Positions 1 to 12,241 of a stretch of 64,000 bases of DNA are shown here, in pieces; the stretch's first letter is position 1; each line of letters starts with the position of its first letter. The notes under the pieces are model-generated. The model was not told where the DNA came from. It saw only the letters and a program-made list of their open reading frames with translations, and searched no databases. A program made the translations under genes and the position numbers. The stretch is taken from positions 6,696,001 to 6,760,000 of the forward strand of contig JAGPXD010000002.1 in assembly GCA_020746995.1 (NCBI GenBank). The letters run 5' to 3'. The DNA comes from Plectosphaerella cucumerina (lineage: Eukaryota; Ascomycota; Sordariomycetes; Glomerellales; Plectosphaerellaceae).

Positions 1-859
1 TGTCGAGGTCGGAGTCCTGTAGCCATGGGATCTCGGGCTGCGGGTAGTCCCCATCTTCGCGAGCCTGTTCCTCGTCGTGGATGACCTGGTCACGATCGAC
101 GGCAGCAAGAAGGGGGGTCGTCTCCGATGAGCGGAAGATCTCCTTTGGGTTCCGCTTCGGCAGGCCTTTGCTGGAGATGCTGTTGGCCGTGCTGGCATCA
201 GGGCTTGCGCCTTTGCGGGCGCCGTTGGCGGGTGTCAGGCTGCCATAAGGACTGGGGCTGTTTGGGTTGGTGTCCAGCGGGGTTGGGGGTTCTTCTGAGA
301 TGGTGTGAGGGACATCTACGGGACGAAAGGCGGAGGCGTCCAGAGACTCTGAGTATTCGTTGAGTAGATCGTGAGGGGCGGAGGAGTCCAGGAGCTGGTC
401 AATGTAAAGATACATGCGGATGAGATCGTTGTTGCGCTCGTAGTACTCGCGAATGGGCTTGGACATGGTCTTGAGCTGCTCCTGGGTCCTCCAGTAGCGA
501 TCCCATTGGTATCGAGGGTTGCTGTTGCCGATGAGACGCATGCTACGCATCTGAGGACTGAAGATGATCTGGCTCAGGCGGCGTTCCTCGGCCGTCGGCC
601 TCCGGGGGCTGTCGTTTGAACGACGCCTCAACATGCGCGTCGTTTCATCGGCATCATCGTCGTCGCCGTCGTCCCCGTGAAGATGAAGGGATGCAGGTCG
701 CCCATGGTGCGCATCCCGGATACTCGTCTGAGAGCGATTGCGGATGAGGGTGGCAAGCGTGCCGTTGCCGTGAGGCGTCAACGGATACGGATAAGGATCC
801 GGGTCAGGGTTGCTGCCATTGTGCAATGGCTGCCGAGAGGAAGCGCGAGAGGAGCTCAT
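1..859 (-). CDS. Cation diffusion facilitator (cation efflux) transporter, 5' part only
   Basis: An open frame starts at an ATG at 859 and runs without a stop off the left edge (286 codons seen). It encodes the cytosolic N-terminus of a fungal cation-efflux protein. Residues 1-95 are polar and acidic, with a DDGDDDDADE run near 62-72. A conserved block at about 100-170 contains MRLIGNSNPRYQWDRYW, IREYYERNND and YIDQLLDSSAPHDLLNEY, which I recognise from fungal CDF-family metal transporters. A Ser/Pro-rich linker follows, then SSETTPLL and a PEIPWLQDSD stretch that in relatives lies just before the first membrane helix. The transmembrane and metal-binding part is outside the window, so the metal (Zn, Mn or Fe) and the membrane cannot be told. 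No intron is needed in the visible part. The family call rests on memory of homologues. Confidence 0.72.
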   Translation of the reverse strand, partial: MSSSRASSRQPLHNGSNPDPDPYPYPLTPHGNGTLATLIRNRSQTSIRDAHHGRPASLHLHGDDGDDDDADETTRMLRRRSNDSPRRPTAEERRLSQIIFSPQMRSMRLIGNSNPRYQWDRYWRTQEQLKTMSKPIREYYERNNDLIRMYLYIDQLLDSSAPHDLLNEYSESLDASAFRPVDVPHTISEEPPTPLDTNPNSPSPYGSLTPANGARKGASPDASTANSISSKGLPKRNPKEIFRSSETTPLLAAVDRDQVIHDEEQAREDGDYPQPEIPWLQDSDLD

Positions 860-2371
860 GAGGCAAGGTGAGAAGAGGGATCAAGAGTGAGTGCCTGGTG
901 TCTGTCGTCCACGGCAGCCAGGGACTTGGAAGGGTTGAGATTGGGATGATTGACGTGCCGTGAAGAGACGCGAGGGTTGTTTGAGAGTTTCAGGAAGCCC
1001 CCGTGTAAGCCAGCTTAGACCAGACGAGCGCGACTCGAAAGGGATGAAGCAGGATGATGAACGAGAATAGGAACGAAGGGAGGAGGATATAGGCGGGCAG
1101 GAAAGTTTTGGCGAGAAGTTGAGGGCTCTGCGCGCTTTGTTTGGCGAATGGAGCCGAGGAACTTGAGCGGAACCGAGCTCATGCGGGTTCTGTACCTGCA
1201 GCGACGATGCTGATTGGTCACGAGTCGAACAGCCGAGAAGCCCCCTGCGCCAAAATGGCAGGACGTCCCTGCCTTATCAGATCGTTGAGCTTCCCTCGGC
1301 TCCTTTCGCCGTGGCTTTATCTTTAATTCATGGTGCTGCTGGCTGCTGGGTTTCTGGCCGGATACACACTCTTCAACACTTCCAATGCTACCGCTTTCGA
1401 CGGTTGCGTTCGCAGTCGGGCGAACTCACAGCTACCCAGCCTAGTCGACCTCTGACGGAGATGCACTACCGCGCTTTTCGTTAGTATTGCTGCGCCTTGA
1501 CTCTGCCGTTACATGTCGGTGGCGCGCCCCGCAACATTGCCTCCTGAGCGCCCATGTCAGAGCCCCTTCGCCCAAAGGCGCTCAGGCTGATACCGGAGGC
1601 ATGATGCTCCAAGATGAGTCCAATTGAGCTGGCAAGACGCAGGCTACGGTAAGATTCTGGTATGGCCGTGCATGTCTGATCCATCTGCTGTGAACAATCA
1701 TCAACAACACGTCAATTACCCAAAGACCCTGCGGCTCAAGGTAGAAACATTACCTGAAGCGGTATGTCGATCATCCGCGCACGACTCAGGCCTGTAACGG
1801 CGGTCCGCACGCGTCCAGAATAGATCATGAAGCGGTGAGCAACATGCAGTTGACTCAGTATTTGGGCATTAGATGCACAGCATCAGCCCGAAGAACTACA
1901 TGCCCCTTCTAGGCATCCGTGGCCTCGTTGCGTCATTGCTACGAGGCAGTCAGTTTTGCTGTCTCGGGGCCTCTGAAGGGTGGGCCACATCGTGATAAAT
2001 GCCATAATTCTTCTGGGAGCACTGCCGCAGCAACTACAGGCAACGGCATTTGCACTGACGAGTATCATTGTGAAGTGCGGAAGATGACCGGCATGATTCG
2101 AGGTTTGGGGGCAGATGCCACCACATCACACATGGGCCCGACATCCAGCGCCTGTCATCAAGTCAACAAAGCGCCATCGCAGCCTGAGCCCGATGGGACA
2201 GGAGCCGGGACAAGGTCACAGCAACATCGCTGTGTCCCTCACACCCTTCAGCGTAAGCCTGGCGTGTTTGGAACTCCGGATTGCCCGGCTGAATTTGGCA
2301 GGTCGTAGAGACGGAAAACATCATGAACGTCTATCCAAAATGCCATCCCAGCCACGCTGAACAGACCGAGG
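860..2371. other. Intergenic region, no gene seen
   Basis: It lies between the start of the cation-efflux gene and the 3' end of ADE8, both on the minus strand, so it should hold the efflux-gene promoter and the ADE8 terminator. Small open frames on both strands (up to 129 codons at 1919-2308) show no recognisable domain. A TGACTCA motif, the Gcn4/CPC1-type site, sits near 1853, but about 1 kb from the nearest start. Confidence 0.6.
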
Positions 2372-3117
2372 TTACCGAGAGGCCTTGCCAGACAAAATGT
2401 CCTCGACCTTCTGGGCTGTGGCCTTGACGATCAAGTCGTGCTCGGCCGCATGGATCCGGGTCTCGAGGTCTTCCAGACTCTCTCCTTCGCGGCACTCGAT
2501 CTCCTGGGTCATGATAGGAGCGCCCCTGTCCACCTCCAAGCAGACGTGGTGAATCATGATGCCCGTCCGGCCGTTCTCCAGCTTTCCATCCTGGAAATCT
2601 TGGTAGGCCCTGCCAATGGCATTGGCGCCGTCGTATTGGCCTGGGTTGACATGTTAGTATGCTTCGAGCCCACATCGGGGTTGCTATTCCTGTGCTCACC
2701 GGGCAGCGCGGGGTGGAGGTTGATGGCCTGCACATTGGCGGCATCCAGGGGTGTGAGGAACGGTTGCGAGAAGACATGCATCCAGCCAGCCAGGACCACG
2801 AGGTCGGGCTTGTCCTGCAGGATCACATCGGCCAGCGCGGCATCATAGCGGGCGCGGGCGTCCTTCAGCTTGGCCTCGTCCTTCTCGCCCTTCTGCTGGA
2901 AACCTCCCGACACGAGGTTGAAGTACTGGGTCGGGATGCCGGCATTGGCGGCCCTCGTCGTGGCATAGGCGTTTTTCCTGTTGACGATGACCTTGATGAT
3001 CTTGCTGCGGGGGATCTTTCCGCTCTCGCAAGCGTCGATCAGGGCCTGGAGGTTACTGCCGTTGCCGGAGCAGAGCACCGTCAGGCGACAAACTTTGCTG
3101 TCGGGGCTGCTGGACAT
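2372..3117 (-). CDS. ADE8: Phosphoribosylglycinamide formyltransferase (GAR transformylase)
   Basis: Exons 3117-2700 and 2640-2372 give 228 residues. The 59-bp intron (2699-2641) has GTGAGC, a TACTAAC branch site and CAG. The enzyme transfers a formyl group from 10-formyl-THF to GAR in cytosolic de novo purine synthesis. The phosphate-binding loop CSGNGSNLQ is at 16-24. The NLHPALPG motif carries the catalytic Asn133 and His135 and is interrupted by the intron at Gly140. LEVDRGAPI supplies the catalytic Asp177. The length matches stand-alone yeast Ade8 and bacterial PurN, so this is the monofunctional form, not a fusion. The ATG at 3117 gives the expected short N-terminus before the first strand. 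Without splicing the frame ends in unrelated sequence, which supports the intron. Confidence 0.95.
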
Positions 3118-6100
3118 GATGATTTATGATTTTGCACGGTTTGGTGTGTATGTCGTTGTTTGCAGGTCGATCGGGTGATGTTCGGCGCCGACTCAACGTG
3201 GTGTTGTTAGTACATGCATCGCCCACTCACTGCAAAACTTTCACTGTCAGTGGCTTGACCGAGCCATACCGTCGCAGACGACTTTGAAGGCGCACCTCCA
3301 CAAGGATGGGCGCTGTCTATTGGTCGCAGACCGAGACACTCATAACTTTTATAAACTCGCACAGTCAGCCACGACACTGAGAGTGTAGGCATGGATTTCA
3401 ACGTTGAGCTGGAGAGTCCGATAGCGCAGTCTTCTTCCTCCGCATCGCCAACCCCCTGCTCACGTCCGACGGCATGCGCCGTGATGCATCAAGAATTAAC
3501 ATCCTTCTTATGGTCGCTTGCCATCGTTTTCGCCACCGACCCCTTTTCGCGAGCAAGACACTGAACCCAAAAACAGGCTCTCAAGTGGGGGACTGCGCTT
3601 CTCCACTGAAATTCTCCATTCTTCTACGAGAATACGACACCCCATCCACGTCGACACGGGAACTCCAGACCCTGACCTGGGCGGGCTGGCGAGTTGGCGA
3701 GACTGTTGGAAAAAAAAGTTGGCTGGATTGCCCATCAAGCTTTTCCCGTCAGACCGAGGGTCCACCCCAAGACCTTTCGGTCCGTCCTTCAGGGTTCAGA
3801 CCATTCTTTTGGCCATTCGGGAGGCGGCAACCAACCCCCCTGTCCCCGCGGCCCGCTTGGCGGTCTTTGAAGAGAAGATCTGGCCTGGCCATTGTGGATT
3901 GGCTTGATTGGCACCTGATGGCCAGCCAATATGCCCTGTGCCAATTCGCGCTGGGATGCGAGAACGGAACCGACGACGCGCCTTTTAACCGTGGTGTACC
4001 AGTAGTAGACTTTACGACGTTCCCTCTTCGGTAGGCGCGCCGGCAGCCCATCAAACCCCTGTTGTTCTCTCTTCATGCCATCAGACATCTTGCTGGTGAT
4101 GACACAGGCTCGGGAACGATTCAGGATGTCCCATTGATGATGTCGATAAGCAAGGTGCCGGCCAAGGTTCAGCGGTAGTCTCCAACCTTGAAGGGGCACG
4201 TCCATGAACGGTGACGCGGGAGCTCTAAAAAAAAGCCACGCGATGTCAATGCGGGAGGGGCTGTGGCGGATGATGGGGGCCGGAGGAGGGGGCTGATGGC
4301 ACGACTGGCCCCCCGGAACGCGCGTTGGGTCTCCCAGTGGTGGCCGTCTTCAGCTTGTCAAGGTGTCTCGGTCGGGATCACCACAGGTCCGCAGGCCGCC
4401 GGAGCGCCGGCGCAAGACCAACCTGCCGAGCAACCCAGGCGGCCAGCCACCCTCGCCCACAGTTCAAGCTTCCCTCCCACACCTGGCCAGGGACGTCGCC
4501 TCAGCCGGCGAGGAAATAGCGTGGCCGCTAGTAAGCTTAGCACAAAGGTACGATCGAAGTGGTGGCCTGCCAATATTCGATCTGTCCCAAGACCGGGCGG
4601 CGGGCACGGCGCTGCCAGTGCTGAAGGGGGAATGGCCGCAAGGGGGCCGCTACAACGCACCACACATAACGGCGGCCACGGGCGTGGGGTTGGGATCGTG
4701 ATTCGAGGGGGGGTCGGTCCGGAGTCTTGCCTCACCCGTTGTGGTGCTTGCATCACCGTGGCCTGAAGCCCGGGTGCGTTGATGGTGCGGTGGCTTGAGG
4801 CAAATTGACACACGTGCGGTCATCGCAGGTCTCTTCCGTTGATCAACAAGCCCGCCCCCGCGCGGTTTTAATCTCAACGTGCGACACCACCGGGTGTTGG
4901 AATGAGATGGCCGGCGCTTGGGGAGCGTTGTTGACATCACTGCGCGTTCCCGGTGGCCCCAGCAGCAGCAGTCGTTCCCGCCGCTCAAGCTGTTCGAGCT
5001 GTCAGTCCCCCAGGGCGAACGTTCGTTTGAGTTGGGGCCGCCTCTTCAGAACCTCGACAGCGAGCTCCCGTCTGTTTCCGTTTCATGCCAACCAGCGCAA
5101 TGGCGGGACGAGCGCCTGGTAGGCGCTTGACGGTAAAACACCCGCAGTCTGTGAGCTTCAAAGCTCCCCAGCCGCTTGCTGAGTGGCAAGTTCAACCACA
5201 CCGAGACGGGAGGTTGAGGTGAGGTGGTTGGCGGCTTCTGACAGGCGGGCGGACACCCATCGTCGGCAGCCGGCGGCGATCGATGTGCCCAACCTTATTA
5301 TTTTCGAGTTTCGACCCCTGTGAGCAGCGTCGACCCGGCGCAAAACCCCGTCCCCCGTTGCCATCGCCTCACAGGGGAGGACAAATTATTACTGGCCACT
5401 ATTGGAAGACATGGGGGCGGGCGCCTCGGAAGTTGCGGTTTCCGCACCCGGACGACCAGCACTTTTCAGGGCTAGCCGCTCCGGAACACCAGGTGTGCGC
5501 GTGGCACTCGCCAACGCCATCGAGTACAGGCCTGGGGAGGGAGCATGGGATTTACTTTGCCTACGTGCCGAAGGAAGCATGTGAGCGGCAGACCGGCCAC
5601 TGGCAGAGGTTCGGGGACAGCTCGTGTATTTGTAGTCTTGGCTGTTACCTCCAGGCACGGAAAACTTAGGGGTCGACATTTGACCACAGAACCGCCAAGG
5701 CTCGGTTGTGGCTCATGAGCAGTCTGTGGAAATAACTTCGCTTTCAGCCTCGTGGGGAAAGGAAGGGAGTCCTGAACAACCGAATTCGACAGCGCGCAGC
5801 TTCCGCCACGTCCGAGACATTCCCGCCTCAGTGACGGTCCCCTCGCATGGGCCAGGCCACACTGGGCATACCAGAGAGACCAGTCAACCTTCAAGCCTGT
5901 GAGACTTTGCTTATCTGAAGTACCTGACGCATAACAGGACGTGCCTGGCGAACAGGACGGCGCCGGACACTAAAAAATGACGAACCTCCCGCATCGAATT
6001 TGGCCCGGCCTGAGTGAGGTCAGCAGTAAAAGGTACTGTACATTTCGGGAGCTTCTGCTGGCTGCCGAGCCCTCGCACCATCAAGTCCCGGCAGCAGGGC

Positions 6101-7993
6101 TCCCTGGTAAATATTGGTCCGTATCCAGTTACTTTCTTGTTCTCGACCCGGACGCACGATCGGAGGAAGCAGAAGCAGTGCGACAACGCCTGAGCCTGTC
6201 ATAGACAGTGCTCGGCTTTCTCTCTGAAGCTCCTTGGTAAAAGGTGGCCGCTTGCATTTCGCTTTGGACTTGAAGGGGGCAACAAACTGATCGTCAGCCG
6301 CCGCCTCTCGTTCTCACCAGCCCCCGCTCTCTCCATCCAACTCGCAGCAAACTTCTCGCATGTGAGTGAGGCACAGCCAGCTCATTTTTAGTCAGTGGGC
6401 GGGAGCCAGCCCACCGGTCGTTGGTAGTTCAAGCCACCTGCCTACTATAGAACGTCGCGCCTTGCTAGGTAGCAGCAGACTCTCGGGAATCGGAGCACTA
6501 CCAGTACATCGCCTATAACAGCAGCAGTGGACGGTACTCCGGAGTAAGATGGCGGCTCCAGTGCCAGTGGTACTTGTAAGCTCCCTGCAGGGGCATTGGT
6601 GGTGCTGGTCGCTGGTCTGGCACAGGGCGACCTGTCCGAGGGTTGTGCAGCCGGAGCCTCCGGGGGCCATGTCGTCCTGACTTCGATTCCTGGTAGTCAT
6701 CCTTGACTACGGCGTGATGAATTAATGGGTGATCCTCCTTTTCTCGTAGGGATCACCGACCTAGGTACTTGATCTCACACGAGTACCTGCGACAACCTCT
6801 GAGAGAACCAACAGCAATTGATCACAGACGTCTTACTTCCAACGCCGGGGAGGCGGGCAACGGGCAGAGTCCAACGGAAGAGCGCACCGCAGGCAATAAT
6901 AAAACAAGACGACCGTGGCGGGAATGCTCCAGGCAGGACCGACCGACCTGGCCTGAAGGGGGAAGAGCGTGGGGTGCTAGCCGGCTTTGGGCGAGCATGG
7001 CCGCTCATCTGGTGGGCGGGCTAGGCGGGCAAGGCGGGCTTGGAAGAACTATTGCCTCGACGCCCCCCTTCTGGCTTCTGCCCACACCTCGTGCTCCGAG
7101 TGGAAATCCACGCCTGGGGGGGAAACGGGGCGGGCGGGGGCCACAGGCTAGAGAGCGCCTGGCAAGGAAGCGCTGCTTGTGAAATACGACAAGGGGGCAG
7201 ACGGATTGGACTGGACTGGTGGAGGTGCATGGATTACTTGGCGGGCGGCCGGCCTGCCTGCCTGCCTGACAGTGGATTGATTGATTGAACGCTTGGGTGT
7301 TGGCTGGCTCGACCGACCGACACGACTTTTTGACCACCACGGTTGGTACAGTTGGTGCTGGCAAGGTTACTAGGTTGCCTCGACCTCGACCTCCTCCTCG
7401 CCTCTCCTCGTTCCCCCCCTTGACTTTTTCGACGCCCTCCGTCTTTTCTCTCTTCCAACCCAACTCCCGGAAAACAACACGAGAATCGCAGCCAAGGCCA
7501 GGATCAGACAGGCCATCGTCACCACCGGGCATCACTTGCATTGCTGCCGCCCGCCCCTGTCTTGGATCCCACACAAGCACAAACCCCCTTCCGCTCGCTT
7601 CGCACAGTCATCATCTCCGTCACTGCCAGTGCACCGCGCCGCACCACCTCGCTCGCTCACTCGCAATCTGATCGCTTCACTCTTTCTGGGTCTCCATTCA
7701 ACCGCCACTCGCTGCATTCCTCCTCGTCGTCGTCGTCACCTCCTTTCAGTCTCCAGTGTCTCTATTTCACCCGGCCCGCTTCGAATCGTCCCGCCCTGGT
7801 GTTCCCCCGATCGAAGGAACCCTCCGATCAACCGCGGCTCCAGCCCAGCCCAGCATTCGAAAGCGAGCATTGCATTGCATTGCTGCTGCCCTGTCCAGCC
7901 GGACCTTTCTCGACGCTCCCGTCGCACTGCTTGCTTTAATGGTATCATCTGTTGTTTAATCGACCTTCTTCCGCTCCCCCCCTCGGACTCGAT
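3118..7993. other. Long intergenic region without a convincing gene
   Basis: About 4.9 kb separate ADE8 from the leader of the next plus-strand gene. Open frames of up to 191 codons occur on both strands (for example 3474-4034 +, 4263-4766 +, 7005-7580 -), but they overlap each other, have skewed GC-driven composition and show no known motif. From about 7360 the plus strand becomes strongly C/T-rich, as is usual for fungal promoters and leaders. Short repeats occur: three copies of a GGCGGGC-type unit near 7014-7040 and (CCTG)4 at 7253-7268. Lineage-specific genes or non-coding transcripts cannot be excluded. Confidence 0.5.
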
Positions 7994-8352
7994 GTAAGTT
8001 GGATGTTTTCTATCCCCATCATGCCCGCCTTGTGCCCCGTCTCACGGCGCACCTGGCCCCCCTCCCCTCCGCCTTGTGCTGCGGCGGGTCGGACGCTTCC
8101 TGGCCGTCGGGTCCCGTTCCTTTTCTTCCTGCAGCACGACAGATCACGGCGCCGACACACCGTCCTCGGGAGAGCGGGCTTGTCAACCCTTCCTACGGTG
8201 CTGCGCCTGTGTGGTCGCATCAGGATCTCCCCGAAAAGCCCCTTCGCCTGCTCCGATTGAACCTCCAGCAAGGCCACAGCCCAGCTATCATCTCTGCTTG
8301 GCGTCTCCAATTCGAGTGTGCTGACGTCTGATGTTATTTTCCCTCGATGCAG
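7994..8352 (+). other. Probable 5' UTR intron of the 926-residue protein gene
   Basis: A GTAAGT donor at 7994 in C/T-rich leader sequence pairs with a GATGCAG acceptor ending at 8352, with CTGAC shortly before it. Removal of these 359 bp would leave a leader of about 300 nt before the ATG at 8661. The call is inferred from splice motifs and composition only. Confidence 0.4.
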
Positions 8353-8660
8353 TCCTCCTTCCGACGGCCATTCGTGTGCCACCTCTACCAGTCTCCCCCC
8401 TCTCGAACGGACACCCCGAGCCACTCAAGCCGTCCGCCAGTCTCAGCTCGAGCCGTCGCCATCACACCGCATCCCCCCCCATCTCGTATTAGGCTTTGGG
8501 ACGCACGCTCGTCGTCTCAAACACCTTGTCGCCCGCCATCCCGCTTCACTTGGTCTCGCACACGCGTCCGACCCAAAAACCCTCCCCGGCGCCGCGACTT
8601 CAGGGACTACCGGTCTCACAATCGCCTCGAGCCGATTGCACAACACACCCGCCGTTCTAT

Positions 8661-11600
8661 ATGCCTAGATTCTCAGTCGGGTTCGGCAGGCGGAAATCCA
8701 CCGCGGCCGCAGAGGAGCTTCAAAATGCTCAAGTAGCAGCTGGCCCATCGTTCCGGGTGTTGGAGAGGACCGAGGTCACGCCCGGCAAATCGTTCGACGG
8801 AGGCGCCAGGCTGTCCAAGGCAACCACGACGGCCATTTATCCCAGGAACGACATGTCCCAGCTGTCGGTCGAGGACAACATGTTTGCCGACCTCAAGACG
8901 AACAGGTATGTTGTCAAAAAGCCCACTCTCACCCGCTCTCCCATGTCGCGCATTCCAGGTCGAGACCCGTCATGTCCGAGGGCCATCTCCCACTGCCACA
9001 AGTACGGGCAGCATTGACTTGGCCCCCCCGGTCGCTACCCGGCACGCGTGTCTCGGCCTGATCGTATTTTCCCACCCCCCGGTCGCGCATCCCAACAGGG
9101 GTCTGGTATTTCTTGGCACGCCTAGACTGACTCAGCTAAAGGGGCAGTGGGTCATCTAATACCACTAAAACTGCGTCTACAGACGCTTCGTCTCGCCATA
9201 GCAACGTTTCTACCGCCCCTTCCTCTGCCGACCTCCAGCAACACGGCGCTCACGAAGAATGGAAATCCTCGGCTAAATACCCCAACGGCGACATGGCAGG
9301 CCCCAACGCTCCCAAACCATCCTCCCGAGGCTTCTTCGACCGGGCAGGCCGTACCTTCTCCTTTGGTGGACAGAAGAAGCCCCCAGCCATGGGCCCTTCA
9401 CCCGACGACCACCCTCTCCCCTCCCTGCCCCCTTCCGCAAGCCAAGAGGAGTCCTTCCAAAGGCCTCGGGGCATGACTGCATCCACCAGCAGCACCGCAA
9501 CACCTCCGAAACTCGACGAGACGCAGGATTTCTCGATGGACATGGGCAGTGACTTTGGTCAGATGTTCGACAACAGGTTCAAGAGGAACTCGGCCATGAC
9601 CCTCAAGGCCATGACCGCCCCCCAGCAGCAACAGCAGGAGAGCGCACAGCACCCAGGGTCTGCTCCGCGGACCCTTACGGGCAATCGCGCCAGCCAGGCT
9701 GCACCAGCACCCATCCACGTCGACAGGACAGCCCATGTTGAGGCCTCTCCGTACTCGTGGAGCAGCCAGCACTCCAACGATAACCTTCTCAACCCTCGCT
9801 CGAATAACAGCACGCCGGGACCTGTGGAGCAGCCGCCGCCGCCCCCTCGCCATGGGCCTTCCCTGATGCCCCGATCTCACAACCGCCACTCCGACATCAT
9901 CGAAGACGAAGACTCTGAACTGTTGAAAGAGTCCTTGGCAGCCAGCCAGATGCTGGGGGATGCCAGAGCTAGTGCCGCTGCTCCGGCCAGCAGGTCCAGG
10001 CGGAACGATGACTCGGCGCGATGGAAACCCAACACAATTCAGGACCAAAAACCGGGCGAGGAGAACATGTTCGAAGGGAGCTTGGCCCATGCCTCGCGTG
10101 TCGCTAACCGCTACGTCTCGAGGGATCCCAGCCCGCCTCGCAACAAGGTCATGACTCCCGCACAATTTGAACGCTACCGACTGGACAAGGAACGCCAGGG
10201 AACATACACCGAATCCGGAAAGGCAAGGGAAGAGCCTGACGACGATGACGACAATTACGAGGATGACGAGGACGATATCGAGAGGCAACGACAAGCCGCC
10301 AAGCAAAGAAAGAAACAGGAGGCTCACATGACGGTCTACCGTCAGCAAATGATGAAGGTGACTGGCGAGGCTGCCGGAGCGACCGCCCCCCGACCCACCC
10401 TTCCCTTGTCCGCGAGCTCGCCGAACCTCACCAACCTCGGCGCCATCCCGCCTGCCGGAAAGTCCGAAGGTGACGAGGATGAGGACGAGGAGATTCCCCT
10501 CGCCATTCTCGCCGCTCATGGCTTCCCCAACAAGAACAAGCCACCCAGCCGCCTGACCATGATGGCCTCCAACCCCGACATGCGCGGCTCCAACCAACAA
10601 CAAGCTCGCCCTGGCTCCAGCATGGGCGACGCAGGCGCTCCCGCACAGCAAAACAGGGGCTCTCACCTGCCCGCCTTTGCCCGCCGTCTGCCGCAAGACC
10701 CCTTCCTCGGCGCCGGTCTCGTCAACAATGCGAACCGCGACTCGATGCACCTTGGCGGCGGCGCCCCCGCCCAGTCACCCGGTGCCATGCCTCCCGGCGG
10801 CCTTGTCGGAGTTATCGCCCACGAAGAGCGGACCCGCGCCATGCGCAGAGGCAGCCCGCACATTGAGAACTTCAACATGGGCCAAGGAAACGGCACCTAC
10901 GGCGCTGCGCACCCTGCTTTTGATCCTATTCAGGGTATCCCTCCCAATATGATGTACAACAACAATATGGGCATGCCGCAGATGCAGCAGCAATCGCTCA
11001 CGGCGGGTGACCAGGCCCAGATCCAAATGACACAGCAGATGCAGCAGTTTATGCAAATGCAGATGCAGTTCATGCAGATGATGGCCGTAGGTGGTCAGCA
11101 GGGTGCCCCGGGAGCTCGGCCGATGAGCTACATGCCCACTCCGTCCATCGCAGACATGAGCTCTCGACAGTCTTTCGTCGGCGACACCATGTTCGCCATG
11201 AACTCGATGATGGACGGCCCCCGGCCCGGCATGGCCCCTAGCATGCGTACGATGAGCATGGTGCAGCCGAACTCCGAGTCGTGGATTCAGCCGGGAGCAG
11301 GCGGGTATGCGCCCTCGATCCATGCTCCCCAGGGTGCTGGGTATGCCCCCTCGATCGCTCCTTCGGAACGAAGCAACGTGGGCTTACCAGGCCGCTACAG
11401 GGCCGTCTCCCAAGCCGCGCCGCCTCAGGACTTCAACGCCCGTCGCACATCGACCATGTCGGGAGCCCTCAACCTGAATGGATGGGACCAGCCCTCCATT
11501 AAGGCCGTCAAGAAGACGCCGTCCCCTCCTCTCTCGAAACTTTCCTCCGCCGTCAAGGGCGACGACGAGGACGACGAAAAGGGCTGGGAGGCCATGAAGG

Positions 11601-11677
11601 CCAAGCGCGAAAAGAAGCGTTCTCTCTGGAGGACCAAGAAGACGGTGGACAGCGACATTGCCGCTCTGATCACCTGA
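8661..11677 (+). CDS. Uncharacterised low-complexity protein (Pezizomycotina type), 926 aa
   Basis: I do not recognise a named domain. Exons 8661-8905 and 9142-11677 are joined across a 236-bp intron (GTATGT donor, acceptor AAAG). The frame stays open through the join and the exon-2 side reads as a Ser/Thr-rich linker. The start ATG opens MPRFSVGFGRRKS. The protein is mostly disordered: Ser/Pro/Gln-rich at 80-430, an acidic DDDD/EDDEDD run followed by a basic coiled-coil-like helix at about 449-480, and a Met/Gln-rich segment at about 695-732. Short blocks look conserved rather than random: EIPLAILAAHGFPNKN at about 533-548, LPAFARRLPQDPFLGAGL, and GLVGVIAHEERTRAMRRGSP. The C-terminus is basic (AMKAKREKKRSLWRTKK) after an acidic run. 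No signal peptide or membrane segment is visible. The function is unknown. The acceptor choice is the least certain part of the model. Confidence 0.75.
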
Positions 11678-12241
11678 GACCGTGTACCCGCCGAGGAACA
11701 CACACACTACTTCTCTGAGCATATTTCCTTTTTACCCCCCGATCAAGGATTTCCAACCTCTGCAGCCCCTGCTACCCACACATGCGTCCTCACGGATCAC
11801 ATGCTTCGGGTGCGGGCGGGGCAGCACTTGGCAGTTGCAATACCCAGCCTCGACTCCCGGGCAATCTCCTGGACAGAATGATCGAGCGGGGCATAACATG
11901 ATGAGCGAGCGTGGAAGAAGAAGAGTTGGAAAGAATGTGGCACATGTTTCGGCGTTGGAAGTTTTTTTGCGGACGGATGTATTGTGTCGGGGCGAGGCGG
12001 GAGACGGCATGCTGGAAAGGCAAGGCCATGATAGACATCACTACAACCCTACCTATGCAATAATCTACCTAATGCCATCATCGACCCAGCAATTGCCTGG
12101 TCTGCATGACGCATAGCAAAGTTGGCTGGAGGATTTTGTTTTATTTGCTTCGAGCAAGCTTCCTAGGTTTCCCATATTTAGATGGCGAATATATAGCAAG
12201 CCTTGCATCATAGGCCAAATCATCTCTTTGATTCTCAACCC
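11678..12241. other. Convergent intergenic region
   Basis: These 564 bp separate the 3' ends of the 926-residue protein gene (plus) and RIB4 (minus). They should hold both 3' UTRs and polyadenylation sites. I see no gene. Confidence 0.6.

Noticed and set aside
3474..4766. Open frames of 167-186 codons as candidate genes
   Set aside because: Overlapping frames on both strands, no ATG context or domain, and composition typical of GC-rich intergenic DNA.
9398..10750. 450-codon open frame on the minus strand
   Set aside because: It is fully antisense to the 926-residue protein gene, has Val/Gly/Leu-rich shadow composition and no domain.
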